A DNA stretch of 64,000 nt, taken from Novosphingobium sp. PP1Y (GTDB lineage: Bacteria; Pseudomonadota; Alphaproteobacteria; Sphingomonadales; Sphingomonadaceae). The notes beneath the pieces are model-generated. The model had not been told where the DNA came from, did not search any database, and saw nothing but the letters and a program-made list of their open reading frames with translations. Location: positions 2,741,001 through 2,805,000 of the forward strand of contig NC_015580.1 of NCBI RefSeq assembly GCF_000253255.1. The letters run 5' to 3'. Of this stretch, positions 1 through 8,084 are shown piece after piece (the stretch's first letter is position 1; every line of letters starts with the position of its first letter). The translations under genes and the position numbers were made by a program.

Positions 1-566
1 AGTTTCTGCATCTGGTCGATAAGATTGGCGATGCGGTCGACTTCCGAGGTGATAAGGTCGGTCAGGGCCCGGTCGCGTTCATCGACCTTGCGGGCAAGCA
101 GCTGCGCGGCGCCGCGAATCCCGGCAAGCGGGTTCTTGATTTCGTGGGCCATGATTTCCGGACCGCGCAGGACGGCATTGTCGATCCCGCCGGAATCGTC
201 CCCAAGCGCATCGGTGGCGCTGTTGTCGTGGATCGTCAGCACCTGCCACCCGAGCGTATCGGCCACGGGCGCGACATTGATGTCGATCCGGCGGGCGCCG
301 CGCCCTTTCAGCGCCACAACGACTTCGCGCGCGGAAACCGGCGTCTCGAAATCGTTGAGCCGTTCGAGCAGCCGCGGGTCGGAAAACGACATGACTTGAG
401 CAAGAGTACTGCCGACCAGGCGGCGCAGCGACTGGCCGAAGAACTGTTCCGCCGCCGGGTTGACCGAGGCGATCCGCAAACCCGGCTCCAGCAAGATCAC
501 GGCATGAGGAAGGCTAGCCAGCAGCCGGTTGGCCTCAGGCAGGACCGTCCGGGATAGCAGGCTCAT
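1..566 (-). CDS. ntrB: Nitrogen-regulation sensor kinase NtrB, N-terminal part (runs off window)
   Basis: Reading the minus strand from the ATG at 566 gives a PAS-like sensor region (residues about 10-120) followed by the H-box [19 protein letters not shown], whose His is the autophosphorylation site of NtrB/GlnL kinases. These cytosolic kinases phosphorylate NtrC under nitrogen limitation, under PII control. The ATG overlaps the dusB stop as ATGA, so the two are co-transcribed; nifR3/dusB-ntrB-ntrC is the standard alphaproteobacterial order. The HATP-ase domain lies beyond base 1. Family identity is confident; regulation by PII is inferred from the family. Confidence 0.9.
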   Translation of the reverse strand, partial: MSLLSRTVLPEANRLLASLPHAVILLEPGLRIASVNPAAEQFFGQSLRRLVGSTLAQVMSFSDPRLLERLNDFETPVSAREVVVALKGRGARRIDINVAPVADTLGWQVLTIHDNSATDALGDDSGGIDNAVLRGPEIMAHEIKNPLAGIRGAAQLLARKVDERDRALTDLITSEVDRIANLIDQMQK

Positions 567-1579
567 GCGGCCTGCCGCTCCCGGTAAGGGGCGTAGAATT
601 CGGCAAGTTCGCGCAGAACTTCGTCCGGATCGGCGATGAAGTTCACCTTGTTGCGGAATTCCGCCGATCCGCGCACGCCCTTGATGTACCAGCCCAGATG
701 CTTGCGGGCCATCTTGACACCGGTATCAGCGCCGTAATGCTCGAGCATCTGCTCGTAGTGGCTGCGGATGATCTCGTATTGTCCGGCGACATTGGGATCG
801 GCCGAGACGGGCTGTCCGCGCCACCACTGCATGACCTGTCCGAGAAACCATGGCCGACCGTAGGATCCGCGCCCGATCATCAGCCCGTCGGCGCCGGACT
901 GCTCAAGGGCCGCCGCGGCATCGTCGATGGTGCAGATATCGCCGTTGACGATCACCGGGATCGAAACCGCTTCCTTGACGCTGCGGACAAAGGCCCAGTC
1001 GGCCTCGCCCTTGTACATCTGGTTGCGGGTGCGGCCGTGGACCGTGATCATCTGCGCGCCGAGATCCTCGGCGATCCGGGCCAGTTCCGGCGCGTTGAGG
1101 CTGTCATGGCACCAGCCCATGCGCATCTTGACGGTGACAGGCACTCTCACCGCCTTCACCGTCGCCTCGATCAACCGGGTTGCCAGCGGGACGTCGCGCA
1201 TCAGCGCCGAGCCGGCATCGCCATTCACGACCTTGCGCACCGGGCAGCCCATGTTGATGTCGATGATCGCAGCGCCCCGGTCTTCGACCAGCTTCGCCGC
1301 TTCGGCCATCTGTTCGGGTTCGCAGCCGACGAGCTGCATCGAGACCGGATCCTCGATCTTGTCCCACATCGCCTTCTGGATCGACACCCGCGTTTCGCGG
1401 ATCGCTGCCGGGCTGGCGATCATCTCGGTGACGTTGAGCCCCGAACCGAACCCGCGCACCATCCTTCTGAAAGGCAGGTCGGAAACGCCCGTCATCGGAG
1501 CGAGCACGACCGGGCAGTCGATCGTGACGGGACCGACCTTGATGGGCTTGAGCGCCGGGGGCTGGGGCAATTGGGTCAT
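563..1579 (-). CDS. dusB: tRNA-dihydrouridine synthase DusB (NifR3)
   Basis: FMN-dependent enzyme that reduces specific uridines in tRNA to dihydrouridine, using NADPH. The 338-residue protein has the family core: [13 protein letters not shown] near residue 27, the catalytic Cys112 in [16 protein letters not shown], the HGRTR motif, and NGDI and IGRG phosphate-binding motifs in the TIM barrel. The frame stays open 33 codons further upstream, but that part is unlike the family, so ATG 1579 (MTQLPQP) is preferred. It is the first gene of the dusB-ntrB operon and is divergent from ispDF. Confidence 0.93.
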   Translation of the reverse strand: MTQLPQPPALKPIKVGPVTIDCPVVLAPMTGVSDLPFRRMVRGFGSGLNVTEMIASPAAIRETRVSIQKAMWDKIEDPVSMQLVGCEPEQMAEAAKLVEDRGAAIIDINMGCPVRKVVNGDAGSALMRDVPLATRLIEATVKAVRVPVTVKMRMGWCHDSLNAPELARIAEDLGAQMITVHGRTRNQMYKGEADWAFVRSVKEAVSIPVIVNGDICTIDDAAAALEQSGADGLMIGRGSYGRPWFLGQVMQWWRGQPVSADPNVAGQYEIIRSHYEQMLEHYGADTGVKMARKHLGWYIKGVRGSAEFRNKVNFIADPDEVLRELAEFYAPYRERQAA

Positions 1580-1587
1580 AAAACGTG

Positions 1588-1656
1588 CACTACTGCCTAA
1601 AAAACAGGCAGCGCATAGTGGATTGCCCTCATCACGGCAAGCGATTACCGGCAATC
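1588..1656. promoter_or_regulatory. Divergent dusB/ispDF promoter region with nested inverted repeats
   Basis: The 80-bp space between the divergent starts at 1579 and 1660 holds two inverted repeats: CACTA-CTGCCT (1588-1598) facing AGGCAG (1606-1611) and TAGTG (1616-1620), and GATTGCC (1621-1627) facing GGCAATC (1650-1656). The repeats are seen directly; a role as operators or leader hairpins is inferred. Confidence 0.4.
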
Positions 1657-1659
1657 GCG

Positions 1660-2844
1660 ATGTCACAGGACACTTCATCCACTCCCGCGAATATCGGGCA
1701 AGGCCCTCGCGTCGCGGCCATTGTCGTTGCTGCCGGCCAGGGAATCAGGGCTGGCCAGCCCCTTCCCAAGCAATTCGCGAACTGGCGCGGCAAGCCAGTC
1801 GTGCGCCATTCCGTCGAAGCCCTGGCGCAAGCCGGCCTTGCCCCGATCCTGGTCATGGTTCCGCACGGTGGCGAGGAACTGGCGCGGCAGGCACTGTCCG
1901 GCATCGCAGGCGTGCAACTCTCCGTCGGCGGCAAAACACGCCAGGAAACGGTTCGGCTCGGTCTCGAAGTCCTGGCTGCCGACAAGCCGGACCGGGTCCT
2001 CATCCACGATGCAGCGCGCCCCGCACTGTCCCCTGGTGTCATTGGCAGAATCCTTGAGGCTCTCGACGTTTCGAAGGCCGTTATTCCGGTGCTGTCCGTG
2101 GTGGACAGCATCGCCCATTGCGAGGACGGGGCCTCCGGACCGGTGATGGGCGCCCCTGCCCGCCGCGAAGCGCTGCGCCGGGTCCAGACGCCGCAGGCTT
2201 TCCATTTTCCCGAGATCCTGGAAGCCCATCGCAACTGGACAGCCGCCACCGATGCCGGTGACGACGCCCAGGTCGCGCAGGCCCACGGCCTCGAGATCGC
2301 GCTCGTCGAAGGAGACGAAGCCTTGCACAAACTGACATTCGCCTCCGATTTCCAGCCTTCGGCGCCTCCAGTCCGGGTCGGGACGGGCTATGATGTCCAC
2401 CGCCTCGTCGAAGGCGAGGAACTCTGGCTCTGCGGCATCCGGATCGAGCACAGCCATGGTCTGTCCGGTCATAGCGACGCCGACGTGGCGATCCACGCCC
2501 TCGTCGACGCCCTGCTCGGCGCGATCGGTGCGGGCGACATCGGCCAGCACTTCCCGCCCAGCGATCCACAGTGGCGCGGGGTGTCGTCGGACAGATTTCT
2601 CACCCATGCGGGCAAACTCGTAGCCAATGCGGGCTATTGCCTTGGAAATGCTGACATCACCATCATATGTGAATCACCGAGGCTCGGACCGCACCGCGAT
2701 GCCATGCGCTCCCGCCTCGCCGACATACTGAACGTCGATCCCGCCGTGATCGCCGTCAAGGCCACTACGACGGAGAAGCTCGGGTTCACCGGGCGCTCCG
2801 AGGGCATTGCCGCGCAGGCCGCCGTCTGCCTGTGCCGCATGTGA
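1660..2844 (+). CDS. ispDF: Bifunctional IspD/IspF isoprenoid enzyme
   Basis: Two steps of the MEP isoprenoid pathway in one 394-residue chain. Residues about 15-230 are the IspD domain (MEP cytidylyltransferase) with the nucleotide-binding AAGQGIRAG and PLPKQF motifs and VLIHDAARP. Residues from about 237 are the IspF domain (MEcPP synthase) with [11 protein letters not shown], whose Asp and His bind the metal, [19 protein letters not shown] and the C-terminal [11 protein letters not shown]. IspDF fusions are typical of alphaproteobacteria. ATG 1660 is chosen because it leads straight into the IspD fold; the open frame upstream overlaps the divergent promoter. Confidence 0.95.
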   Translation: MSQDTSSTPANIGQGPRVAAIVVAAGQGIRAGQPLPKQFANWRGKPVVRHSVEALAQAGLAPILVMVPHGGEELARQALSGIAGVQLSVGGKTRQETVRLGLEVLAADKPDRVLIHDAARPALSPGVIGRILEALDVSKAVIPVLSVVDSIAHCEDGASGPVMGAPARREALRRVQTPQAFHFPEILEAHRNWTAATDAGDDAQVAQAHGLEIALVEGDEALHKLTFASDFQPSAPPVRVGTGYDVHRLVEGEELWLCGIRIEHSHGLSGHSDADVAIHALVDALLGAIGAGDIGQHFPPSDPQWRGVSSDRFLTHAGKLVANAGYCLGNADITIICESPRLGPHRDAMRSRLADILNVDPAVIAVKATTTEKLGFTGRSEGIAAQAAVCLCRM

Positions 2845-2854
2845 AGGGACGATC

Positions 2855-3424
2855 ATGAGAAAAGGTACGAAAGCTGCGGTGAGCGCGATGGCAACGATGC
2901 TGGCCCTTGCTCCGGGCATGGCCGCAGCCGCGCAGCCCGTCTGCCTGAGCAAGACCGAAGCCCGCTCGCTGCTGACTTACGCCCTGCCGCAGGTCATCAG
3001 CGGGACAGGTAAGCGGTGTCAATCGCAGTTGCCCGCCAGTTCCTATCTGCGGACCCACGGCGCGGAACTGCAGGCGCGGTACGCCGCGCAGAAGAGCCGT
3101 TACTGGCCCGATGCGCGTGCTGCCTTCCTGAAACTGAGCAGTGCAAAAGACGCGCAGTTCGGTGAACTCACCCGCAAGCTTCCCGATGAGTCGCTGCGGC
3201 CGATGGTCGATATCGCCGTCGAAGGGATGGTTGAGCAGAACATCAAGCTCAAATCATGCGACAAGATCGATCTTGCGCTGGACCTGCTGTCCCCGCTTCC
3301 GCCCGAGAATACCGCTGGCCTGATAGCGCTGTTCGTCGAAATCGGCGCGCAAGCGGGCCGAAGTGCCGCGCAGGCCGCCGACAAGCCGGCAAGCCTTGGC
3401 GGCTTTGCCATCTGTGAGAGCTGA
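2855..3424 (+). CDS. Small exported protein of unknown function
   Basis: A 189-residue protein with a clear N-terminal signal peptide (MRKGTKAAVSAMATMLALAPGMAAAA, likely cut after the Ala run). The mature part is mainly helical, with four Cys residues (PVCLS, KRCQSQ, KSCDK, AICES) that could form two disulphides in the periplasm. I do not recognise the family. It starts 10 bases after ispDF and its stop is 1 base from the next start, so it is co-transcribed with ispDF and the CinA-like gene. Function is unknown. Confidence 0.75.
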   Translation: MRKGTKAAVSAMATMLALAPGMAAAAQPVCLSKTEARSLLTYALPQVISGTGKRCQSQLPASSYLRTHGAELQARYAAQKSRYWPDARAAFLKLSSAKDAQFGELTRKLPDESLRPMVDIAVEGMVEQNIKLKSCDKIDLALDLLSPLPPENTAGLIALFVEIGAQAGRSAAQAADKPASLGGFAICES

Positions 3425-3425
3425 C

Positions 3426-3935
3426 ATGGGCAAGAACGTACTTTTTCCGCAAGACCTCTACGATCTCGCAGAGCGCGTCATAACCGAGAACAAGGCGATC
3501 GGGCGTATGGTCGCCCTTGCCGAGAGCTGCACAGGCGGACTTGTCTGCGCGGCATTGACCGAAGTTCCCGGTTCGTCTGCCGTCCTCGATCGCGGGTTTG
3601 TGACCTATTCGAACGAATCCAAGCAGGAGCTGCTCGGCGTTCAGGACGACATTCTCGAAACTTTCGGCGCCGTTTCGCCCGCAACCGCCTGGGCCATGGC
3701 GCAAGGAGCGATCCGCGAGAGCCGGGCCGATATAGCCGTCGCCATCAGCGGCGTTGCGGGTCCGGAGGGTGGCTCTGACATGAAGCCGGTCGGAACCGTC
3801 GTCTTCGCCTGCGCCATTCGCGGCGAGGAGGAAGTCAACGCCGAACAGAAGCTCATCGAGGGCAAGACCCGCGCCGAGATCCGGCATCAGGCGGCCATCG
3901 TCGCTCTCGAACTCTTGCTCCCGAAGGTCGACTGA
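3426..3935 (+). CDS. CinA C-terminal-domain protein (PncC-type nicotinamide-nucleotide amidase)
   Basis: A 169-residue stand-alone CinA C-terminal domain. Key family motifs are ALAESCTGGLV (residues about 34-44), GSSAVLDRGFVTYSNESK, ISGVAGPEGGSDMKPVGTV and the C-terminal helix with RAEIRHQAA. Proteins of this type hydrolyse nicotinamide mononucleotide to nicotinate mononucleotide, recycling pyridine nucleotides in the cytosol. The N-terminal competence-damage domain of long CinA proteins is absent, as usual in this group. It is the last gene of the ispDF operon, converging on the RatA-like gene. Confidence 0.87.
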   Translation: MGKNVLFPQDLYDLAERVITENKAIGRMVALAESCTGGLVCAALTEVPGSSAVLDRGFVTYSNESKQELLGVQDDILETFGAVSPATAWAMAQGAIRESRADIAVAISGVAGPEGGSDMKPVGTVVFACAIRGEEEVNAEQKLIEGKTRAEIRHQAAIVALELLLPKVD

Positions 3936-3968
3936 ATCCGCGGATGCCTGCGGCCTGCGGACATTTCG

Positions 3969-4014
3969 GTTACCTAAAGTTATTCAGTGGGGTCAGCGAG
4001 TCACTTTAGGTAAC
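3969..4014. repeat. Perfect 12-bp inverted repeat between convergent genes
   Basis: GTTACCTAAAGT at 3969-3980 is repeated in inverse as ACTTTAGGTAAC at 4003-4014, with a 22-base spacer. A further small palindrome, GTAACT-CA-AGTTAC, follows at 4033-4046, and GTAAC recurs at 4052. The stem lacks a T run, so it is not a classical terminator, although its convergent position would suit one. Confidence 0.6.
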
Positions 4015-4057
4015 ACAGATTGGTTGCCTTTTGTAACTCAAGTTACTTTTCGTAACC

Positions 4058-4504
4058 TCAGGAGGCCTGGGGCTCGCCGTAAAGCTCGTGGGCCCGGGTC
4101 TCGAAAGCCGCGACCATCTTGCGAAAAGCCTTGTCGAAGTACTGTCCGGCGAGCTTCTCGAACAGGGCATTGCGGAACGAGAAGCGCACGTCGAACTCGA
4201 TATCGCAACTGTTCGCATCGACCGGATGGAAACGCCAGACATTGTCGAGATCGCGCATCGGGCCATCGACGTAGTGGACCTTGATCTCCTCTGCTCGCCG
4301 CTTCTCGACCCGCGACGTGAACTTCTCGCGCAGGGCCTTGAAGCCGACCAGCATGTCGGCGACCATTTCGCTGCCGTTGTCCGACTTGACCCGGGTGGCG
4401 ACCACCCAGGGCAGGAATTCCTGGTATCGCCCGACATCGGCGACCAGATCGAACATCTGCTCGGCACTGTAGGGTAACCGGTAGACTTCGTGGATTCCGG
4501 GCAC
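4058..4504 (-). CDS. RatA/Coq10-like START-domain protein
   Basis: A 148-residue protein of the polyketide-cyclase/START superfamily, matching the bacterial RatA and mitochondrial Coq10 group: YRLPYSAEQMFDLVADVGRYQEFLPWV near the N-terminus, FKALREKFTSRV mid-protein, and FEFRNALFEKLAGQYFD-type C-terminal helix. Coq10 proteins bind ubiquinone and help respiration; RatA is reported to affect ribosome subunit association, so the role is open. GTG 4504 (VPGIHEV), with GGGCGAGG just upstream, is preferred because residues further upstream do not resemble the family. It lies 40 bases after lipA on the same strand. Confidence 0.82.
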   Translation of the reverse strand: MPGIHEVYRLPYSAEQMFDLVADVGRYQEFLPWVVATRVKSDNGSEMVADMLVGFKALREKFTSRVEKRRAEEIKVHYVDGPMRDLDNVWRFHPVDANSCDIEFDVRFSFRNALFEKLAGQYFDKAFRKMVAAFETRAHELYGEPQAS

Positions 4505-4544
4505 GTTCAGGCCTCGCCCATCATGGCATTGTCTGCGCGGGACA

Positions 4545-5483
4545 TTACTTGCGGCCCTTGGCCAGCCTTGCTTCGCGTGCCGCCCGCATTTCGGCGAAGT
4601 CCTCACCGGCGTGGTAGCTGGACCGGGTCAGCGGTGACGCGGCCACCTGCAGGAAGCCCTTTGCCCGCGCGATGGCGCCATAGGCGTTGAAGGCCTGCGG
4701 CGTGACGAATTCCTTCACCTCGGCATGCTTGGGCGTCGGCCGCAGGTACTGCCCCATGGTGAGGAAGTCGATGTCGGCGCTGCGCATGTCGTCCATGACC
4801 TGGTGCACTTCGAGGCGCTCCTCACCCAGGCCGAGCATCACGCCCGACTTGGTGAAGATCGAGGGGTCGTGGTTCTTCACTTCCTCCAGCAGGCGCAGCG
4901 AGGCGTAGTAGCGCGCTCCCGGACGGATCGTCGGGTAGAGCCTCGGCACCGTTTCGAGGTTGTGGTTGTAGACGTCGGGACGCGCAGTCACGATCGCTTC
5001 AACCGCCGGACGCATCTTGCCGCGGAAATCCGGGGTCAGGATCTCGATGGTGGTCGAAGGCGTGTTCTTGCGCAGTTCCTCGATCACCTTGACGAACTGG
5101 CTGGCACCGCCGTCGGGCAGGTCGTCGCGGTCCACCGAAGTGATGACGATGTGTTCCAGCCCCAGCTTGGCAGCCGCCTCGGCGACGTGCGCCGGCTCAT
5201 CCAAATCCACACGGCCGGGCATCCCGGTCTTGACGTTGCAGAAGGCGCAGGCCCGCGTGCAGGTATCGCCCAGGATCATGACCGTCGCATGCTTCTTGGT
5301 CCAGCACTCGCCGATGTTCGGGCAAGCGGCCTCTTCGCACACGGTGTTGAGCTTGAGATCCCGCATGAGCTGGCGGGTTTCGCCATAGCCCTTGCTGGTC
5401 GGCGCCTTGACCCGGATCCAGTCCGGCTTGCGCTGCCGCTCGGGTTTCGGTTCGGGCTGCGGAACAGAGGAGAGATCGTTCAT
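4545..5483 (-). CDS. lipA: Lipoyl synthase LipA
   Basis: Radical-SAM enzyme that inserts two sulfurs into octanoyl groups on lipoyl domains, completing lipoate made in place. The 312-residue protein has both iron-sulfur motifs: the auxiliary-cluster [12 protein letters not shown] and the SAM-cluster [10 protein letters not shown], plus [22 protein letters not shown] and LGLGE. It would serve the 2-oxoacid dehydrogenases, including the lipoyl-bearing PdhB encoded further along. It is followed by the RatA-like gene and is divergent from the carbonic anhydrase gene. Confidence 0.96.
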   Translation of the reverse strand: MNDLSSVPQPEPKPERQRKPDWIRVKAPTSKGYGETRQLMRDLKLNTVCEEAACPNIGECWTKKHATVMILGDTCTRACAFCNVKTGMPGRVDLDEPAHVAEAAAKLGLEHIVITSVDRDDLPDGGASQFVKVIEELRKNTPSTTIEILTPDFRGKMRPAVEAIVTARPDVYNHNLETVPRLYPTIRPGARYYASLRLLEEVKNHDPSIFTKSGVMLGLGEERLEVHQVMDDMRSADIDFLTMGQYLRPTPKHAEVKEFVTPQAFNAYGAIARAKGFLQVAASPLTRSSYHAGEDFAEMRAAREARLAKGRK

Positions 5484-5566
5484 GGGGCCCAGATAGTCTC
5501 AAGTTTGCGCCCTTGCCAGCCCGAATATCCGGTTTATGGGATGCGGGCGCAAACAAGGAGCTCCCC

Positions 5567-6220
5567 ATGACCGAGACCAGTGATCATGTCCTCGACCACC
5601 TTCTCGACGGCTATCGCCGCTTTCGCCAGACCGGCTGGACCCCCAATCGCGAACGCTGGGAACGCCTGCGCGAAGGCCAGCAGCCGGAAGTCATGATCAT
5701 CGCCTGCTCGGACAGCCGCGTCGATCCCTCGCAGATCTTCGATGTCGACCCCGGCGAGATCTTCGTCGTGCGCAACGTCGCCGCGCTTGTGCCGCCGTTC
5801 GAGACCACGCCCGGCCACCACGGCGTCTCGGCAGCGCTCGAATTCGCGGTGCAGGTACTCAAGGTCAAGGAAGTCGTGGTCATGGGCCATGGCATGTGCG
5901 GCGGCTGCAAGGCCGCATTGACCCAGGAACTGCACGGCAACGAGCCGGGCGAAGGCGGTTTCGTCGCCAACTGGATCTCGCTGCTCGACGAAGCACGCGG
6001 TCCGGTGGCCGACGAGTTCGGCACCGAAGGGCGACCTGCCGAGCGCCAGATGGAACAAGCTGCCGTCAAGGTCAGCCTGGACAATCTGATGACCTTCCCC
6101 TGCGTGCGCCGCAAGGTCAAGAACGGCGAGCTGACCCTGCGCGGGGCCTACTTCGCGATCTCCGACGGTATCCTGCACCTGATGGACGGCGAAACCGGCA
6201 AGTTCGAAGCGGTTTCCTGA
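5567..6220 (+). CDS. Beta-class carbonic anhydrase
   Basis: Zinc enzyme interconverting CO2 and bicarbonate in the cytosol. The 217-residue protein has the beta-class metal site: CSDSR (Cys47, Asp49, Arg51), and His108 and Cys111 in MGHGMCGGC. ATG 5567 is supported by AAGGAG at 5555-5560, six bases upstream. Supplying bicarbonate to carboxylases is the usual role. The gene stands alone and ends at a strong bidirectional terminator. Confidence 0.94.
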   Translation: MTETSDHVLDHLLDGYRRFRQTGWTPNRERWERLREGQQPEVMIIACSDSRVDPSQIFDVDPGEIFVVRNVAALVPPFETTPGHHGVSAALEFAVQVLKVKEVVVMGHGMCGGCKAALTQELHGNEPGEGGFVANWISLLDEARGPVADEFGTEGRPAERQMEQAAVKVSLDNLMTFPCVRRKVKNGELTLRGAYFAISDGILHLMDGETGKFEAVS

Positions 6221-6232
6221 GAATTGCGCCAT

Positions 6233-6268
6233 TGTCCCGGGTGGACATTCGTTGTCCACTCGGGGACA
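6233..6268 (+). repeat. Hairpin after carbonic anhydrase gene
   Basis: TGTCCC (6233-6238) and GTGGAC (6241-6246) pair with GTCCAC (6254-6259) and GGGACA (6263-6268), giving an interrupted stem-loop just before the main terminator. There is no U tract; a role in 3' end protection is inference. Confidence 0.5.
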
Positions 6269-6289
6269 GGAGGCGGACAGGACAAAAGA

Positions 6290-6326
6290 AAAAGGGCGCC
6301 GGATCGATCCGATCCGGCGCCCTTTT
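6290..6326. terminator. Bidirectional rho-independent terminator
   Basis: A 17-bp perfect stem: AAAAGGGCGCCGGATCG (6290-6306) pairs with 6310-6326 across a three-base loop (ATC). The A run on one side and T run on the other give a U tract in both directions, suiting the convergent carbonic anhydrase and repeat-protein genes. Confidence 0.92.
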
Positions 6327-6367
6327 CTTCTGGATCGCGGACCCGCCCTGAAGCGGCCCGGACCAGA

Positions 6368-7747
6368 TCAGGACTGCGGTGCGGCCGCGGCAGCAGGAGC
6401 GGCTGCCGGCGTCGACTTGCTCGCGGCATAGGCCGACCACAGCCTGGCGACGGGCGCACGCGAACCGCTCACCTTGGCGAAGTTGGCCTGCGCCTCGGCG
6501 TATTTGCCCTGCATCGCCTGCGCCATGCCGAGATGCATCGCAACGGCATTGGCATCCACGCCCGGCTTGCCCATCGCCATCGTGTAGAAGGTTTCGGCCT
6601 TGGCCGGCTGGTCATAGCTGAGAAACACATCGCCGGTGCCGGCCACTGTCGCACCGGTTGCGCCCGGCTTCATCGCGTCACGCTCCTGCGCGGCCAGCGA
6701 GGCCTTGTCTGCCGAAACGCGCGTTTCGGTATTGGCCTTTTCGCCCGCGAGATCGGCATTGCTGATCTTGCCCTTCGAAATGCCGTCATTCATGATCTTG
6801 AGCGCTTCACCCGGATAGGCGCGCGGATCGACGTTCTCGATATACTCGAGGTAGTCGCGCTTGTCCTTCATGGCGCCGGTTACGTACATAAGACGCATGA
6901 GGTCGAGGTTTTCCTTGCTCGGCAGTGAAGCGAGCTGGCGAACCACCGAAATCGCTGCATTCCAGCTTTCCGGATTCGGGTAGTACTGGCCCAGCATCGC
7001 GGCGTAGTCAGCCGAAGCCGCGAGCTGCTTGGCGTCGTATGCGGCCTGCAGTGCGGTGCGGATCGAGGTCTCGTTCGGCTTGGCGCCGCTCGCCTTGGAA
7101 GCTTCCAGCTCCTTGTGCACGATGGCCAGGGCCGCCTGCGGATTGTTGGAACGCTTGTACGAATCGGCGAGAACGGCCTGGAGCATGCCCTGCGGATCGC
7201 GGTAACCGCCATCGTAGGCTGCCTGAAGCCAGCGCGCCGCTTCGGTGTACTGCTTGTCCTGGTAGGCAGTGACACCTGCAAGATACTGCACCTGACCGGC
7301 GGTTTCCGGGCTCATTCCGCCGCTTTCGGCCATCATTACGAGGCCGCGGTGCTGCATGGCGACATCGTTCATGAGGATGCCGACGTTGCGGGTGAGTTCA
7401 CCCTGCTTGAGCTTGTCGAGCGGCTCGGTCGCGGCTGCATCGGCGGTCTTGAGCTTGGCCAGGATGCCACCCATCGCGGCGTCTACCTCTGCACGGGCGG
7501 CGGCCATTTCGGCGTCGGTCTTGGCGGCACGCGCCTTGTCCGCAGCGGCCTTCACCGCCGGATCGTTCTGGGCTTCGGTGACGGTCTTGTCGATTTCGGC
7601 CGCAACGGCTGCATATTCCTTCGAGAACGAAGCCTTGGCTGCCTTCTTCTCTTTTGCGGCAACCGTGGTCGGGGCAGCGGCGACAGCCATGCCACCGGCG
7701 AGCGCCATGGCAAGGGCAACTCGGGAAATCAGGAACTTGCGAGCCAT
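6368..7747 (-). CDS. Exported alanine-rich TPR-like protein
   Basis: A 459-residue protein with a signal peptide (ARKFLISRVALAMALAGGMAVAAAP), an Ala/Lys-rich region to about residue 110, and then helical repeats of TPR type (for example VQYLAGVTAYQDKQYTEAARWLQAAYDGGY and FLSYDQPAKAETFYTMAMGKPG), ending in an Ala/Pro tail. TPR repeats mediate protein-protein contacts; no specific partner is evident, and the protein is likely periplasmic. ATG 7747 has GAGGAG nine bases upstream, which decides it over a TTG three codons earlier. It is divergent from gyrA. Confidence 0.72.
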   Translation of the reverse strand: MARKFLISRVALAMALAGGMAVAAAPTTVAAKEKKAAKASFSKEYAAVAAEIDKTVTEAQNDPAVKAAADKARAAKTDAEMAAARAEVDAAMGGILAKLKTADAAATEPLDKLKQGELTRNVGILMNDVAMQHRGLVMMAESGGMSPETAGQVQYLAGVTAYQDKQYTEAARWLQAAYDGGYRDPQGMLQAVLADSYKRSNNPQAALAIVHKELEASKASGAKPNETSIRTALQAAYDAKQLAASADYAAMLGQYYPNPESWNAAISVVRQLASLPSKENLDLMRLMYVTGAMKDKRDYLEYIENVDPRAYPGEALKIMNDGISKGKISNADLAGEKANTETRVSADKASLAAQERDAMKPGATGATVAGTGDVFLSYDQPAKAETFYTMAMGKPGVDANAVAMHLGMAQAMQGKYAEAQANFAKVSGSRAPVARLWSAYAASKSTPAAAPAAAAAPQS

Positions 7748-8084
7748 AAAGGCCAACTCCTCTCAAGTCATCAGACACAGTGACCCTCACCCTCAAGCGG
7801 GGTCTCGAAAATGCACGGCGCAGGTACTGACGGGGAAATGCGCCTTTGGCAACCTCGCTCTCGAACTAGAGGCCCGCCGCTTAACGCTGTTTGAATGCGA
7901 CTCACCGCAAGCGTTCAGACAGGCCCCGTCATTCGCCCGACGCGTCCTTTCGGTGTTTCAACCCATAAGTGTGGAAAAAGATGCACTCAGCGCCTTCGCA
8001 TGGGCTGATTCAGTGGCATTCGCCTGGCGCATGTCCTAGTGCCGAACATCACCTTTCTCATCGAAGCAACGAACGACACAGCGC
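7748..8084. other. Intergenic region between divergent repeat-protein gene and gyrA
   Basis: About 337 bases without a convincing gene. It must hold the promoters for the divergent genes, but I see no clear consensus elements, riboswitch or small-RNA structure. The one open frame across it on the plus strand has no family features and no ribosome-binding site. Confidence 0.5.

Noticed and set aside
7748..8084. Possible small gene or RNA upstream of gyrA
   Set aside because: No ribosome-binding site, conserved motif or stable structure that I could recognise.
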